From: Planctomycetes bacterium ADurb.Bin069
GTDB lineage: Bacteria; Planctomycetota; UBA8108; UBA8890; UBA8898
Direction of reading: 5' to 3'
Length of the DNA stretch: 64,000 bases
Assembly (NCBI GenBank): GCA_002070955.1
Contig: MWEK01000011.1
Coordinates: 1 to 64,000 of the forward strand
In this document: positions 15,525 to 24,681 of the stretch, piece after piece
How positions within the stretch are numbered: the stretch's first letter is position 1
Layout of the letters: every line of letters starts with the position of its first letter
Program-made: the position numbers and the translations under genes
Notes under the pieces: generated by a model
The model's database searches: none
What the model saw: the letters and a program-made list of their open reading frames with translations, nothing else
Told to the model about the DNA's origin: nothing

Positions 15525-17383
15525 TGGAACGCATGCACGCGCGACGCGCGCCGTCGCTTGTTTTCTGGGCGGCGGTCCTCTGGACGGGGATCGCGGCGGG
15601 ACAGTCCGATGTGTCCGGGGGGTTCGACCTGCCCGACGTCGACCCGATCGTATTCAAGACGCTGCTTGACCGCGAGGAGGTGCGGCCGGGGAGCGTGTTC
15701 CGCGCGGCCGTCGTGCTCACCATGGATCCCGGCTGGCACGTCTACGCCAACCCCAAGGGGCCCGGCATCGGCGAGGCGACGGTGGTGGCGGGGAAGGACG
15801 GGGACGGCTTCACCTTCGGTCCCGCGCGCTATCTGCCCGGCAAGAAGAAGGTGGCCGACTACGACCCCCGGGACTGGGTCTGGGCCTACGAGGGCAGCGT
15901 GCCGGTGTTTCTCGAGATCACGGCGGCGCCGGACGCGGCGCCCGGCGTCCACACCCTCGCCATCGACGTATCGGTCTTGGTGTGCAAGGAGAGCTGCCTG
16001 CCCGTCGTGAAGGAACTCGCGGTGCCGGTCAAGGTCGCGGCGGGCGAGAGCGAGCCCGCCGCCGCCAACGCGGCCGTGTTCGCGGACTTCGACAAGGCGG
16101 CGCCCGCGCCGCCGAAAGAGACGGCGCCCGCGCCCGAAGAGGCCGAGGAAGATGCCGGTTTCGACGTGTCGTCGTACGAGGCCGTGTCGCCGGCTCGGGA
16201 CAAGGTGAGCGGGCTTCTCATGGCCATCATCCTCGGCTTCGTCGCCGGGGTGCTCCTCAACGTCATGCCGTGCGTGCTCCCGGTGATCGGCATCAAGATC
16301 GCCAGCCTGGTGGCCCAGGCGCACGAGTCGCGCGGCCGCGTTTTCCTCCTCGGCCTTGCCTTCGGGGCGGGCATTATGACCGTGTTCCTCGTCCTCGCGA
16401 CGCTGGCGGCGAGCCTCGGCTTCGGGTGGGGCGACCTGTTTCGCAAGGACGGCTTCAACATCGTCATGACCGGGCTGGTCTTCGTGTTCGCCCTCGGGAT
16501 GTTCGATGTCTACGTGATCGCCCTCGCGGGGGGCGGCGGCGCCGGGGCGCGCGAGGGCTATCTGGGCTCGTTTTACAAGGGTGTCCTGGCCACGTTTCTG
16601 GCGACGCCCTGCAGCGGCCCCTTCCTGGGCGCCACGATGGCCTGGGTGCTGAGCCAGCGGCCGCTCACGATCTTCGCGGTGTTCACCACCATCGGCCTGG
16701 GCATGGCGGCGCCCTACGTGATTCTCTCGGCCAGCCCGGGGCTTCTGCGGTTCGTGCCCCGGCCCGGGCCGTGGATGGAAACCTTCAAGCACATCATGGG
16801 GTTCGTGCTCCTGGGCACGGTGGTCTACCTCTTCACGTTCCTGCAGCCGGAGCACGTGTGGCCCACGCTCGCCCTGTGCCTCGCGCTGGCGCTTGGCGCC
16901 TACCTCTGGGGGCGGTTCGCCCACGGGCTCGTTCCCGCGGGGAAACGCTGGGCTTGGCGCGGAGCGATCGTCGTCGGCGCGGCGCTTGCGGCCTGGATGC
17001 TCTTCGCCTTCGTGGGGCAAGAGGCGGACATGGAATGGGAGCCGCTCAGCGCGGAAGCGCTCGAGCGCTATCGCCAGGACGAACGGACGGTCGTCCTCGA
17101 CTTCACCGCCGCCTGGTGCCCGAACTGCAAATTCGTCGAGCGCGTCGTCCTGGAGAGCGCGGAGGTGGCGGCGGCGTTCGACGCCAAGAACGTGGCGCGC
17201 GTCGTCGCGGACATCACGCATGCGGGCAACGCGTCCCTCGCGATCCGCCTGCGCAACCAACTGGGCAGCCGCTCGATCCCGTTTCTGGCCATCTTTCCCG
17301 GCAACGATCACTACCGGCCCTTCGTGCTGCGCGACATCTACAGCAAGGCCGATGTGCTCGCCATCCTGGAGAAGTGCCCATGA
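15524..17383 (+). CDS. dsbD: Thiol:disulfide interchange protein DsbD
   Basis: 619 residues with all three DsbD parts. After a signal peptide comes the periplasmic alpha domain ([14 protein letters not shown], and a cysteine pair in [10 protein letters not shown] near residue 150). An eight-helix membrane core follows, with the two conserved Cys segments [12 protein letters not shown] (about 247-258) and [14 protein letters not shown] (about 362-375). The C-terminal thioredoxin domain carries [16 protein letters not shown] (CxxC). DsbD moves electrons from cytoplasmic thioredoxin to the periplasm, where they keep cytochrome c cysteines and other thiols reduced. That fits a genome with many multiheme exported proteins. 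It is translationally coupled to genes on both sides. Confidence 0.95.
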   Translation: MERMHARRAPSLVFWAAVLWTGIAAGQSDVSGGFDLPDVDPIVFKTLLDREEVRPGSVFRAAVVLTMDPGWHVYANPKGPGIGEATVVAGKDGDGFTFGPARYLPGKKKVADYDPRDWVWAYEGSVPVFLEITAAPDAAPGVHTLAIDVSVLVCKESCLPVVKELAVPVKVAAGESEPAAANAAVFADFDKAAPAPPKETAPAPEEAEEDAGFDVSSYEAVSPARDKVSGLLMAIILGFVAGVLLNVMPCVLPVIGIKIASLVAQAHESRGRVFLLGLAFGAGIMTVFLVLATLAASLGFGWGDLFRKDGFNIVMTGLVFVFALGMFDVYVIALAGGGGAGAREGYLGSFYKGVLATFLATPCSGPFLGATMAWVLSQRPLTIFAVFTTIGLGMAAPYVILSASPGLLRFVPRPGPWMETFKHIMGFVLLGTVVYLFTFLQPEHVWPTLALCLALALGAYLWGRFAHGLVPAGKRWAWRGAIVVGAALAAWMLFAFVGQEADMEWEPLSAEALERYRQDERTVVLDFTAAWCPNCKFVERVVLESAEVAAAFDAKNVARVVADITHAGNASLAIRLRNQLGSRSIPFLAIFPGNDHYRPFVLRDIYSKADVLAILEKCP

Positions 17384-18156
17384 CCGCGGAGCGGCGCGCG
17401 GCCATCGTCACGGGCGGAACCCGCGGCATCGGGTTGGGCATCGCCCGTGCTCTGGCGGCCGAGGGCTTCGCGCTCTGCTTGAACGGCGTGCGGGCCGAAG
17501 CGATGGTCGCGGAAACGCTCGCCGAGCTGCGGCGGGCGACGGAGGCCGTCTACGTGGCCGCCGACATCGGGACGGCCGCGGGCCGCGCCGCCATCCTAGA
17601 GGCGTGCCGCCGGGAGTTCGGGCGTCTCGACCTGCTCGTCAACAACGCGGGCGCGGCCCCGGCGGTGCGCGCCGACCTTCTCGACGCGTCGGAGGAGAGC
17701 TTCGACCGGGTCATCGCCGTCAACCTGAAGGGGCCGTACTTCCTGAGCCGCGACGCGGCGCGGTGGATGCGCGCCGAGCGCGCCAAAGACCCCGCGCGCG
17801 CCGGCGCCATCGTCAACATCGGATCGATCTCGGCCTATACGGCCTCGGTCAACCGCGGGGAGTACTGCGTCGCGAAGGCCGGCCTGGCCATGGCGACCAA
17901 GCTCTTCGCCGCGCGCCTTGCCGAGGAGGGGATCAACGTCTACGAGCTCCGGCCCGGCATCGTGGCCACCGACATGACGGCGGGCGTCAAGGAGAAGTAC
18001 GATCGGCTGATCGCGGGCGGCGTGACGCCCATCCGCAGGTGGGGGACGCCCGAGGATGTCGCCGCCGCGGTCGTGGCCGTCGCCCGCGGCCTCCTGCCCT
18101 TTTCCACCGGCGCCGTGATCGACGTGGACGGCGGGTTCCACCTGCGAGTGCTTTGA
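17380..18156 (+). CDS. Short-chain dehydrogenase/reductase (FabG-like)
   Basis: 258 residues. It has the NAD(P)-binding [15 protein letters not shown] (10-24), the LVNNAGAAP loop, the catalytic Ser in [11 protein letters not shown], the Tyr-x-x-x-Lys pair in GEYCVAKAG, and a [11 protein letters not shown] tail motif. This is a classical SDR close to 3-oxoacyl-ACP reductases and sugar or polyol dehydrogenases. The start overlaps dsbD (ATGA). As last gene of a DUF2961 operon it more likely oxidises a released sugar or polyol than acts in fatty-acid synthesis, but the sequence alone cannot decide. Confidence 0.9.
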   Translation: MTAERRAAIVTGGTRGIGLGIARALAAEGFALCLNGVRAEAMVAETLAELRRATEAVYVAADIGTAAGRAAILEACRREFGRLDLLVNNAGAAPAVRADLLDASEESFDRVIAVNLKGPYFLSRDAARWMRAERAKDPARAGAIVNIGSISAYTASVNRGEYCVAKAGLAMATKLFAARLAEEGINVYELRPGIVATDMTAGVKEKYDRLIAGGVTPIRRWGTPEDVAAAVVAVARGLLPFSTGAVIDVDGGFHLRVL

Positions 18157-18212
18157 CGCCGGCCGGCGCGGAGGGGCACGCCGGATCCGCCGGCGCCCGG
18201 CGGGCTGAGGCG

Positions 18213-18241
18213 TTTATGCGGGCCGGGGCGTTAGGTACAAT
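18213..18241 (+). promoter_or_regulatory. Sigma-70-type promoter (weak -35)
   Basis: TTTATG (18213-18218), 17-nt spacer, TACAAT (18236-18241), about 30 nt before ATG 18271. GAAGGAGGG serves as ribosome binding site. Confidence 0.45.
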
Positions 18242-18270
18242 GCACCCGCCCGAAGAAGGAGGGAAAGACG

Positions 18271-21200
18271 ATGCGCTCCCGCTTGCTGCCCTTTGCATTG
18301 GCCGCCGCCGCGTTTTTGTTCCTGTCGTCCGCCCCCGCCCGGGGCGCGGAGCTCCATGTGGCCCTCACGGGCGATGATGCCGCGCCGGGGACGGCGGCGG
18401 CGCCCCTGCGCACCATCCAGCGCGCCGCCGAACTGGCCCGCCCCGGCGACGTTGTCACCGTGCACGCGGGCACCTACCGGGAGTGCGTCAATCCGCCGCG
18501 AGGCGGCCTGTCCGACGACGAGCGCATCGTGTACCGAGCGGCGCCCGGCGAGAAAGTCGAGATCAAGGGCTCCGAGGTGGTCAAGAACTGGGTTAAGGAC
18601 CGGAACGACGCCTGGCGGGTAGTGCTGCCGAATTCGTTCTTCGGCGGCTTCAATCCTTACGCGGATCTGATTCGGGGCGATTGGTTCGACCCGCGGGGAC
18701 GCGAGCACCACACGGGCGCCGTGTACCTGGACGGCGATTGGCTCATGGAGGCGGCGCGGCTGGAGGAGGTGCTCGCCCCGGCGGACACGCCGCCGCCGTG
18801 GCTGGAAGGAGCGGGCGCCCAGTATCTCCTGAACGTGGCCTGGCTGCGGCCGGGCGCCGCCGCGCAAGACCGGCCGCGCGTTCCCGCGGTAAAGAGCGCC
18901 GCCCGGCGCGGCACCCGGGACGCGGACTGCTCGGAAGGCGGCCGCTGCGTGGGCTGGATCACGCATGGCGACTGGCTGCGCTACGAGGGCGTCGACTTCG
19001 GCCCCAAGGCCGAGCAGTTGGAGATCCGCGCGGCCTCCGCGAGCGCGGGCGGCATCATCGAAATCCGCTTGGACGGGCCCGACGGGGAGTTGCTGGGAAG
19101 CTGCACGGTTCCCAACACCGGCGACTGGCAGGCCTGGTCCTCCTTCACGCCGGCGATCAAGGCCGTGAGCGGCGTCAAGACGCTTTGCCTGGTCTTCAAG
19201 GGGCGGGGGCCGGCGCGGGCGCGGAACCCGGGGCTGTGGTTCGCGCGGGTGGACGAGGAGGTCACGACGATCTGGGCGCAGTTCAAGGACGTCGATCCGA
19301 ACGAGCGGCTCGTCGAGATCAACGTGCGCCGGGCCGTGTTCTATCCCGACCGGCCCGGCCGGAACTTCATCACCCTGCGGGGCTTCGCGCTGCGCCACGC
19401 CGCCACGCCCTGGGCGCCGCCCACGGCGGAACAGGTCGGTCTGATCGGCACCCATTGGAGCAAAGGCTGGGTGATCGAGGACAACGAGATCAGCCATTCG
19501 GTCTGCGCGGGAATCGCCCTCGGCAAGCACGGCGACCAGTGGGACAACACCTCCGCGAACACGGCCGAGGGCTACGTCAAGACCATCGAGCGCGCCCTGG
19601 CGCGCGGCTGGCACAGGGACGCCATCGGGCACCATGTCGTTCGCAACAACACGATTTCGCACTGCGAGCAGGCGGGCGTCGTCGGCAGCCTCGGGGCGGC
19701 GTTCAGCACCGTGGAGGGCAACGAGATCCGCGACATTCACGTGCGGCGGCTCTTTTCGGGCGCGGAGATGGCGGGCATCAAGTTCCACGCCGCCATCGAC
19801 GGCGTCATCCGGAACAACCACATCCATCGCACGTGCCTGGGGCTGTGGCTGGATTGGATGGCGCAGGGAACCCGCGTCTCGGCCAATTGCTTCCACGACA
19901 ACTCCGGCCATGATCTTTTCGTCGAGGTCGACCACGGGCCGTTCATGGTGGACAACAACCTGTTTCTGTCGCCCGTGAGCCTCCTCGACATGTCGCAGGG
20001 CGGCGCCTATGTGCACAACCTGTTCGGCGGCCGGATCATCAGCCGGCCCGAGCTCGGCCGCGAGACGCCGTATCACCCGGCGCACTCCACGGCGGTGGCC
20101 GGCCTGTCCACGATCCAGGGGGGCGACAACCGCTTTTTCAACAATATTTTCGTCGGGCCGGCGGGCGGCGGCGCGGGCGCCGACAAGGATCCGGCCTGGG
20201 CGGGCGGCTACGGGCTGTGGGTGTACGACTGGCGTCCGTTTCCGCTCATGACGGGCGGCAATGTCTACATGGGCGGCGCGCGGCCCTACGGCAAGGAGGA
20301 AAAGGCGGTCGTGCTCGAGACTCTCGACCCGCGGCTGCGGCTTGAGGGCGCGAACGGAGAGGCGGCGCTGAGCGTCGCGTTCGAGCCGGCGCCCGCCAAC
20401 CCCGGCGCCGTGCTCGTCACGACGGAACTCCTCGGCAAGGCGCGGATTCCCGGCTTGCCTTACGAAAACGCCGACGGTTCGCCGCTGCGCGTGGCCGTCG
20501 ACTACTTCGGCGCCGAGCGCAGCGCGACGAATCCCACGCCCGGGCCCTTCGAGGGGCTCGGCGCCGGTCCGCGCCTCCTGAAGGTCGCGGCGGCGCGCGC
20601 GGCCGGCGCCGCGCCGGCGGGGCCTTGGAACCCGGCCGAGCTTGCAAAGACGCCCCGCGCCTGGTGGGGCGCGGCCTCGGGCGTTCTCCGAGAGGTCTTT
20701 TACGAGGGCGAGCCCCTCGACGGCAAGCCGACGCGCGTTTTCGCGTACTTCGCCGTGCCCGACTGGGGCAAGGCGCCGTTCCCGGGCATGGTGCTCGTTC
20801 ACGGCGGGGGCGACAAGGCGTTTCCGGAGTGGGCGACGCTGTGGGCGCGCCGCGGCTACGCGGCCATTGCCATGGACCTGGGGGGCTGCGGGCCGGACGG
20901 GCGGCGCCTTCCCGACGGGATGCCGGGGCAGGGCGACGAGATCAAATTCCGTCCCTTCGCGGCAAGCGAGGCTGCTTCGATGTGGACCTACCACGCGGTC
21001 GCCGCGGTGATCCGCGCGCACTCGCTTCTGCGCGCGTGCCCGGAGGTCGATCCCGAACGGACCGGCGTGACCGGCATCAGTTGGGGCGGGTATCTGACCT
21101 GCATCGCCGCCGGCATCGACGGCCGCTTCAAGGCGGCCGTGCCGGTGTACGGGTGCGGGTTCCTGCACGCGAACAGTGCCTGGCTCGGTCGCTTCGAGAA

Positions 21201-21726
21201 GCTCGGACCGGAGCAGACCCGGCGCTGGGTCGAGTTCTTCGATCCGTCGCGTTACCTGCCCGGCGTGGCCTGTCCCATCCTGTTTGTCAACGGCACAAAC
21301 GACTTCGCCTATCCCCTGGACAGCTACCGGGCGTCATACCGGCTGGTGCGGGCGCCGGTGACGATCCGGATCGAGGAGCGGATGCCGCACAGCCACGCGC
21401 ATGGCTGGGCGCCGCAGGAGATCGGCATCTTCGCCGACGGGATTCTGCGGGGCGGAGATCCGCTGGCGGTGCTGGGGCCGCTCGTGGTAACCGACGGGAG
21501 GGCTTGGGCGAAGTTCACGGCCGTGGTGCCGCTGGTGGGGGGACGGCTTCACTTCACGGCGGACGGCGGCAAGTGGCAGGACCGCGCCTGGGAGAGCCGC
21601 GCGGCGCGCCTGGAAGGCGGCACCGTCGCCGCGGAGCTTCCCGCCGCGCGCCCGCTGGTGTGCTATCTGAGCGTGACCGACGTGCGCGGCGCCATGGTTA
21701 GCACCGAGCACGTCGAGCTGCCGTGA
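18271..21726 (+). CDS. Secreted beta-helix / CBM6 / acetyl-xylan-esterase-like fusion protein
   Basis: 1151 residues with a signal peptide ending at ARGAE. Residues 28-110 are the DUF1565-type opening of a right-handed beta-helix (GTAAAPLRTIQRAAELARPGD, TVHAGTYRE). Residues about 215-320 are CBM6-like (THGDWLRYEGVDFG, IEIRLDGPDGELL, VPNTGDWQAWSSF). Residues 360-690 return to parallel beta-helix repeats (VVRNNTISHCEQAGVVG, VIRNNHIHRTCLGLWLDW). Residues 790-1090 are an alpha/beta-hydrolase of the acetyl-xylan esterase/DLH type, with nucleophile motif GISWGGYLT, acid in VNGTNDFAYP and histidine in MPHSHAHGW. It therefore probably both cleaves or binds and deacetylates one polysaccharide. The frame is uninterrupted, so the fusion is real in this assembly. 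Confidence 0.85.
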   Translation: MRSRLLPFALAAAAFLFLSSAPARGAELHVALTGDDAAPGTAAAPLRTIQRAAELARPGDVVTVHAGTYRECVNPPRGGLSDDERIVYRAAPGEKVEIKGSEVVKNWVKDRNDAWRVVLPNSFFGGFNPYADLIRGDWFDPRGREHHTGAVYLDGDWLMEAARLEEVLAPADTPPPWLEGAGAQYLLNVAWLRPGAAAQDRPRVPAVKSAARRGTRDADCSEGGRCVGWITHGDWLRYEGVDFGPKAEQLEIRAASASAGGIIEIRLDGPDGELLGSCTVPNTGDWQAWSSFTPAIKAVSGVKTLCLVFKGRGPARARNPGLWFARVDEEVTTIWAQFKDVDPNERLVEINVRRAVFYPDRPGRNFITLRGFALRHAATPWAPPTAEQVGLIGTHWSKGWVIEDNEISHSVCAGIALGKHGDQWDNTSANTAEGYVKTIERALARGWHRDAIGHHVVRNNTISHCEQAGVVGSLGAAFSTVEGNEIRDIHVRRLFSGAEMAGIKFHAAIDGVIRNNHIHRTCLGLWLDWMAQGTRVSANCFHDNSGHDLFVEVDHGPFMVDNNLFLSPVSLLDMSQGGAYVHNLFGGRIISRPELGRETPYHPAHSTAVAGLSTIQGGDNRFFNNIFVGPAGGGAGADKDPAWAGGYGLWVYDWRPFPLMTGGNVYMGGARPYGKEEKAVVLETLDPRLRLEGANGEAALSVAFEPAPANPGAVLVTTELLGKARIPGLPYENADGSPLRVAVDYFGAERSATNPTPGPFEGLGAGPRLLKVAAARAAGAAPAGPWNPAELAKTPRAWWGAASGVLREVFYEGEPLDGKPTRVFAYFAVPDWGKAPFPGMVLVHGGGDKAFPEWATLWARRGYAAIAMDLGGCGPDGRRLPDGMPGQGDEIKFRPFAASEAASMWTYHAVAAVIRAHSLLRACPEVDPERTGVTGISWGGYLTCIAAGIDGRFKAAVPVYGCGFLHANSAWLGRFEKLGPEQTRRWVEFFDPSRYLPGVACPILFVNGTNDFAYPLDSYRASYRLVRAPVTIRIEERMPHSHAHGWAPQEIGIFADGILRGGDPLAVLGPLVVTDGRAWAKFTAVVPLVGGRLHFTADGGKWQDRAWESRAARLEGGTVAAELPAARPLVCYLSVTDVRGAMVSTEHVELP

Positions 21727-21960
21727 GCGGTCGCCGTTTCGGGGGCGTGCTCGGCCGAGACGGAACGCGCGCTCCGCGCCGCCGCTTGCCTGTTGCGAGG
21801 CGCCGGGCGCCGAACTTCGCCTCCATCGCGGCGGTTGGCGCGCCCGACCGCAGCGGCATCGAGCGCCAATTCCGGGCGAGCAAGGCCGGCACCTTCAGGT
21901 GAACCCTTTCTACCGCTGAACTGATGGGAAGATCCGGTGTCAGCGGCGGCCTCTGCGTGA
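21727..21960. other. Non-coding flank of the decayed islet
   Basis: Nothing recognisable. GC-rich sequence grades into the lower-GC islet, and no direct repeat or tRNA end was found that would mark an attachment site. Confidence 0.4.
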
Positions 21961-22205
21961 TTGTGTTGCCGGAGCTACGTTTGCGATGCCGCCGACCCGC
22001 GAATCATCCAGCAGATCGAGTTCGTCGCGAAGCCTTTTCGCGTCGAGGAGCATCGCAGCCATGCACTGTGGTGCCCGTGCTGCCAGAAAATGCACTACGC
22101 GCCGTTACCGAGGGAGAAGGCGGGTCTCGCCGGGCCCCGCCTCACGGCCCTGGTCGCCTATATGAAGGGGGCGTGCCACGCCTCGTTCTCGACGATCCGG
22201 AAGTG
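21961..22205 (+). pseudogene. IS66-family transposase, N-terminal fragment
   Basis: The translation QIEFVAKPFRVEEHRSHALW, then CPCC, APLPREKAGLAGPRLTALVA and YMKGACHASFSTI, is the zinc-finger and linker part of IS66 TnpC transposases. It lacks the proper N-terminus and breaks off at the TIRK position, just before the DDE domain. The frame happens to stay open into the DUF499-like tail downstream, giving an apparent 188-aa ORF that is not a real protein. The matching C-terminal piece lies 2.5 kb away at 24682-24860. Confidence 0.75.
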
Positions 22206-22380
22206 TAGCCCTCACCTTTTGTTTGCCGCTTTCCGCGCCAATTCACGTGGAGTAATCGGCCTCCGCCGGACCAAAAGAAAACCGTACGCGACGAGCGCAC
22301 GGCGTATCGCACCACGTCTCGCCTTGGCCAACGCGCGTCGGCCGTCACGCCAGCGCATTGGCGACGGGGTCGTCGCGCAC

Positions 22381-22527
22381 CTGGCCGGCCTAGTTGGCTC
22401 AAGGGTCAGGGTCAGCCTGGAGATTGAAGCTGAGATTCCTTCTGGAACCCCGGATCACGTCGTCCGTACCGTGACGGAGAATGGACGGACGTTGAAGTTC
22501 ACGAGCCAGGGTTTCGAGAAGGACTAA
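22381..22527 (+). pseudogene. C-terminal remnant of a DUF499/Swt1-type AAA ATPase
   Basis: The last 45 residues before the stop (VRVSLEIEAEIPSGTPDHVV, then RTVTENGRTLKF and GFEKD) match the closing segment that I recall from large DUF499-type ATPases. In other genomes those are encoded with DUF1156 methylases and helicases in phage-defence loci. Everything upstream of this tail is missing. About 170 bp of unrecognised sequence separates it from the IS66 fragment. The family match is from memory of the conserved LEIEAEIP...VVRTVTEN..TLKF pattern. Confidence 0.5.
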
Positions 22528-22622
22528 CCCCTTGAGTCGCCGTGTGCGGAGGTCGTAAGTAGCTCTATATCAGCTATTTACAGTAAATCCGGTGCTCGAC
22601 AGCGAAGTGGGACGCATTGTCG

Positions 22623-22663
22623 TTGACAAAACATGAACGTGGTGGTATTCTGTCTACGTAGAC
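22623..22663 (+). promoter_or_regulatory. Promoter with overlapping palindromic operator
   Basis: TTGACA (22623-22628), 17-nt spacer, TATTCT (22646-22651). A perfect 12-bp palindrome, GTCTACGTAGAC, runs from 22652 to 22663 and covers the expected +1. That is the position of an autoregulatory operator for the XRE-family protein encoded downstream. Confidence 0.7.
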
Positions 22664-22706
22664 GGAAACGGAGTTTTTCTGGTCTTTGTCAACGAACGGT
22701 GGAATA

Positions 22707-23924
22707 ATGATCGGCGCCAGAATCCGGCAAGCGCGCCTCGGGGCGGCGATGACGCAAGACGAGGTGGTGGCCGCACTGACCGCGGCCGGAGAGGTGACTC
22801 TCACGAAGGCCGGGCTTTCTAAGTACGAGCGGGGTGGGAGCATTCCGAAGCCAACCATGCTTCGCGCAATCGCTCGGGTGGTCGGGGTCTCGACAGCTTT
22901 CTTGCTCGAGGAGCCTTCGGTCTCGATCCAGTGGTTAGCCTTTCGGAAGGGCTCCAAGCTCGGCAAGAGTCAACAGAAGCAGATTGAGGCTGTGGCAGCT
23001 TCGCGGGTCGAGGCGTTTGTAACGCTACGTCGAAGACTCGAGCCGCAGCGGGAGTACCGAAAGACGAAGCGGGCAACCGCGAGGTCGCCTGAGGAAGCGG
23101 AACGGGCGGCGGAAATGCTTCGCGAGCAGTGGCGGCTGGGCGAGCAACCCATCGAGAGTGTAACCAGTGTGATTGAAGACAATGGTGGAATCGTCGTTGA
23201 GGTTGGCGGTGAAGAGGATGTTTTCGATGGGCTCTCCGGTTTCGCTGACGACACCATACCGGTCGTCGTGGTGAGCCCGGCGGTGTCCGATGACCGTCGT
23301 CGTTTTAGCCTTGCGCACGAACTGGCACACCTATTCGTCGATTCAGGAGAAGCAGATCAGAAGACCCAGGAGCGAATTGCGCATCGTTTTGCCGCCGCCT
23401 TTCTTGTTCCTGCTGCGGCTGTGCGCAGAGAACTGGGAGAAAAGCGGCGTCACCTCGACTTCCATGAACTGGCCATACTAAAACAAAAGCACGGTCTGAG
23501 CATGCAGGCGTGGATCATGCGGGCGGCAGATCTCGGCATCATTGACGAGGCGCACGCACGAAATCTTTTTGCCGGCTTGAGTGCTAAGGGCTGGCGTAAA
23601 GAAGAGCCCGTGAAATTCGAGGGGCGCGAAAAGCCGCTACGCTTGCGGCAGCTTACCGTTCGCGGTGTCTCCGAGGGCGTGTTGACGCGGACTGAGGCCG
23701 AGCGCATCTGCCCGCAGGCGCTTGCCGACATCGAGGTGGAATGTCGTTCAGTTAGGACGATCATGGACGCGAGGGTACTTCTCAAGCTGCCGAAAGCGGA
23801 ACGTGACCGGCTGTTGAAGCAAGCAGCCGAACTTGTCGAAGGCGAATACCAGAAGGGCGGTAGCCTCACGGGGTTCGACGCGCTCTCAGAGGAGGACCAC
23901 CGTGACAAGCCCGTCGAAGACTGA
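22707..23924 (+). CDS. XRE-family regulator with ImmA/IrrE (M78) metallopeptidase domain
   Basis: 405 residues from ATG 22707, preceded by GGTGGA; a TTG at 22686 is a weaker alternative. Residues 1-70 are a Cro/CI-type helix-turn-helix (RIRQARLGAAMTQDEVVAAL, GLSKYERGGSIPKPTMLRAI). Residues about 150-270 are the ImmA/IrrE peptidase, with the zinc motif in FSLAHELAHLFVDSGE (HExxH plus distal Glu). The C-terminal 120 residues are charged and not recognised. Such proteins often repress their own operon and are inactivated by cleavage, or cleave a partner repressor. The mazF-like gene overlaps by 23 nt. Base composition is visibly lower in GC than the rest of the window, suggesting acquisition. 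Confidence 0.88.
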   Translation: MIGARIRQARLGAAMTQDEVVAALTAAGEVTLTKAGLSKYERGGSIPKPTMLRAIARVVGVSTAFLLEEPSVSIQWLAFRKGSKLGKSQQKQIEAVAASRVEAFVTLRRRLEPQREYRKTKRATARSPEEAERAAEMLREQWRLGEQPIESVTSVIEDNGGIVVEVGGEEDVFDGLSGFADDTIPVVVVSPAVSDDRRRFSLAHELAHLFVDSGEADQKTQERIAHRFAAAFLVPAAAVRRELGEKRRHLDFHELAILKQKHGLSMQAWIMRAADLGIIDEAHARNLFAGLSAKGWRKEEPVKFEGREKPLRLRQLTVRGVSEGVLTRTEAERICPQALADIEVECRSVRTIMDARVLLKLPKAERDRLLKQAAELVEGEYQKGGSLTGFDALSEEDHRDKPVED

Positions 23925-24273
23925 GCCGGTACCGAACCGCGGTGAAATCTGGTGGATCCGTTTCGATCCGAGTGAAGGAGCAGAGATCGGGAAGACCCGA
24001 CCGGCAGTCGTCGTCAATGTGCCGTCGGTGGGGCGATTGCGACTTCGCATCGTGGTACCCATCACGGACTGGCAACCGAAGTGGATTACGGTTCCGTGGC
24101 TGGTCTATCTCAAGAAGAACCAACGAAACGGCCTCAAGAAGGACTCCGCCGCGGACTGTTTTCAGGTGAAGTCTGTTTCATTGAACCGATTCGAATCGCG
24201 GATCGGAAGACTTACTGAAGAGGAAGTCGAACAAATAAGTGCGGGAGTTTCGTTGTGCATAGGTGCTCCGTAG
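23902..24273 (+). CDS. mazF: MazF/PemK-type endoribonuclease toxin
   Basis: 123 residues from GTG 23902, which follows AGAGGAGG; the longer open frame upstream has no ribosome binding site. The MazF fold is clear: NRGEIWWIRFDPSEGAEIGK (beta1-beta2 with the substrate-binding Arg), TRPAVVVN, RIVVPITDW, then DCFQVKSVSLNRF and IGRLTEEEVEQI. MazF cleaves mRNA at short motifs. No separate MazE/AbrB-type antitoxin gene is present, so the overlapping XRE-ImmA protein upstream is the only candidate neutraliser or regulator. The gene looks intact. Confidence 0.88.
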   Translation: MTSPSKTEPVPNRGEIWWIRFDPSEGAEIGKTRPAVVVNVPSVGRLRLRIVVPITDWQPKWITVPWLVYLKKNQRNGLKKDSAADCFQVKSVSLNRFESRIGRLTEEEVEQISAGVSLCIGAP

Positions 24274-24331
24274 CCATACCGGTACGCGAGTATCGGATCG
24301 AGCGGCCTGTTCCAATGCCGGGGAGCCGGAA

Positions 24332-24540
24332 GTGAGCGCGCGCTTTCAGATCCTGTCGTTGGATGGAGGAGGCCTGAAAGGTCTCTTGACGGCCTCGTTT
24401 CTCGCGCAGTGGGAGAAAAACACCGGCTCGCGTGTGGTGCTCACTTCGACCTTATCGCCGGAACGAGCACCGGCGGAATCATCGCAGTCGCCCTCGGGTT
24501 GGGTTTTTCTGCGGAGCAGAGTGGGTTGGTGGGTTGGACC
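24332..24540 (+). pseudogene. Patatin-like phospholipase, frameshifted N-terminal fragment
   Basis: From GTG 24332 the frame reads ARFQILSLDGGGLKGLLTAS, the oxyanion-hole DGGGxxG motif, up to about 24430. After a single-base frame change the adjacent frame continues HFDLIAGTSTGGIIAVALGL, which contains the catalytic Ser in G-T-S-T-G. All similarity is lost after about 24535. The catalytic Asp region is absent. The sequence style (FQILSLDGGG...HFDLIAGTSTGGIIA) is that of patatin phospholipases used as CBASS effectors, though other bacterial patatins share it. Confidence 0.7.
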
Positions 24541-24681
24541 ATGATCTGGCACATGACAGACACGACCAAACGGCCCTCAGGGCGGCGCGCGCCTCCATGA
24601 CGCCTGCGTCCTCATGAACCCGTCGCTGATACGGTAGGGTTTGTTCCCAGTGAGATTCACGGGCTCCCGCTGCCCGGCCGC

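Noticed and set aside
21961..22527. A 188-residue protein covering the IS66 fragment and the DUF499 tail
   Set aside because: It joins two unrelated gene remnants in one accidental open frame, starts with TTG and has no ribosome binding site.
22686..22706. TTG 22686 as start of the XRE-ImmA gene
   Set aside because: The helix-turn-helix family begins at the MIGARIRQ ATG (22707), which has GGTGGA upstream; the TTG lacks a suitable ribosome binding site.
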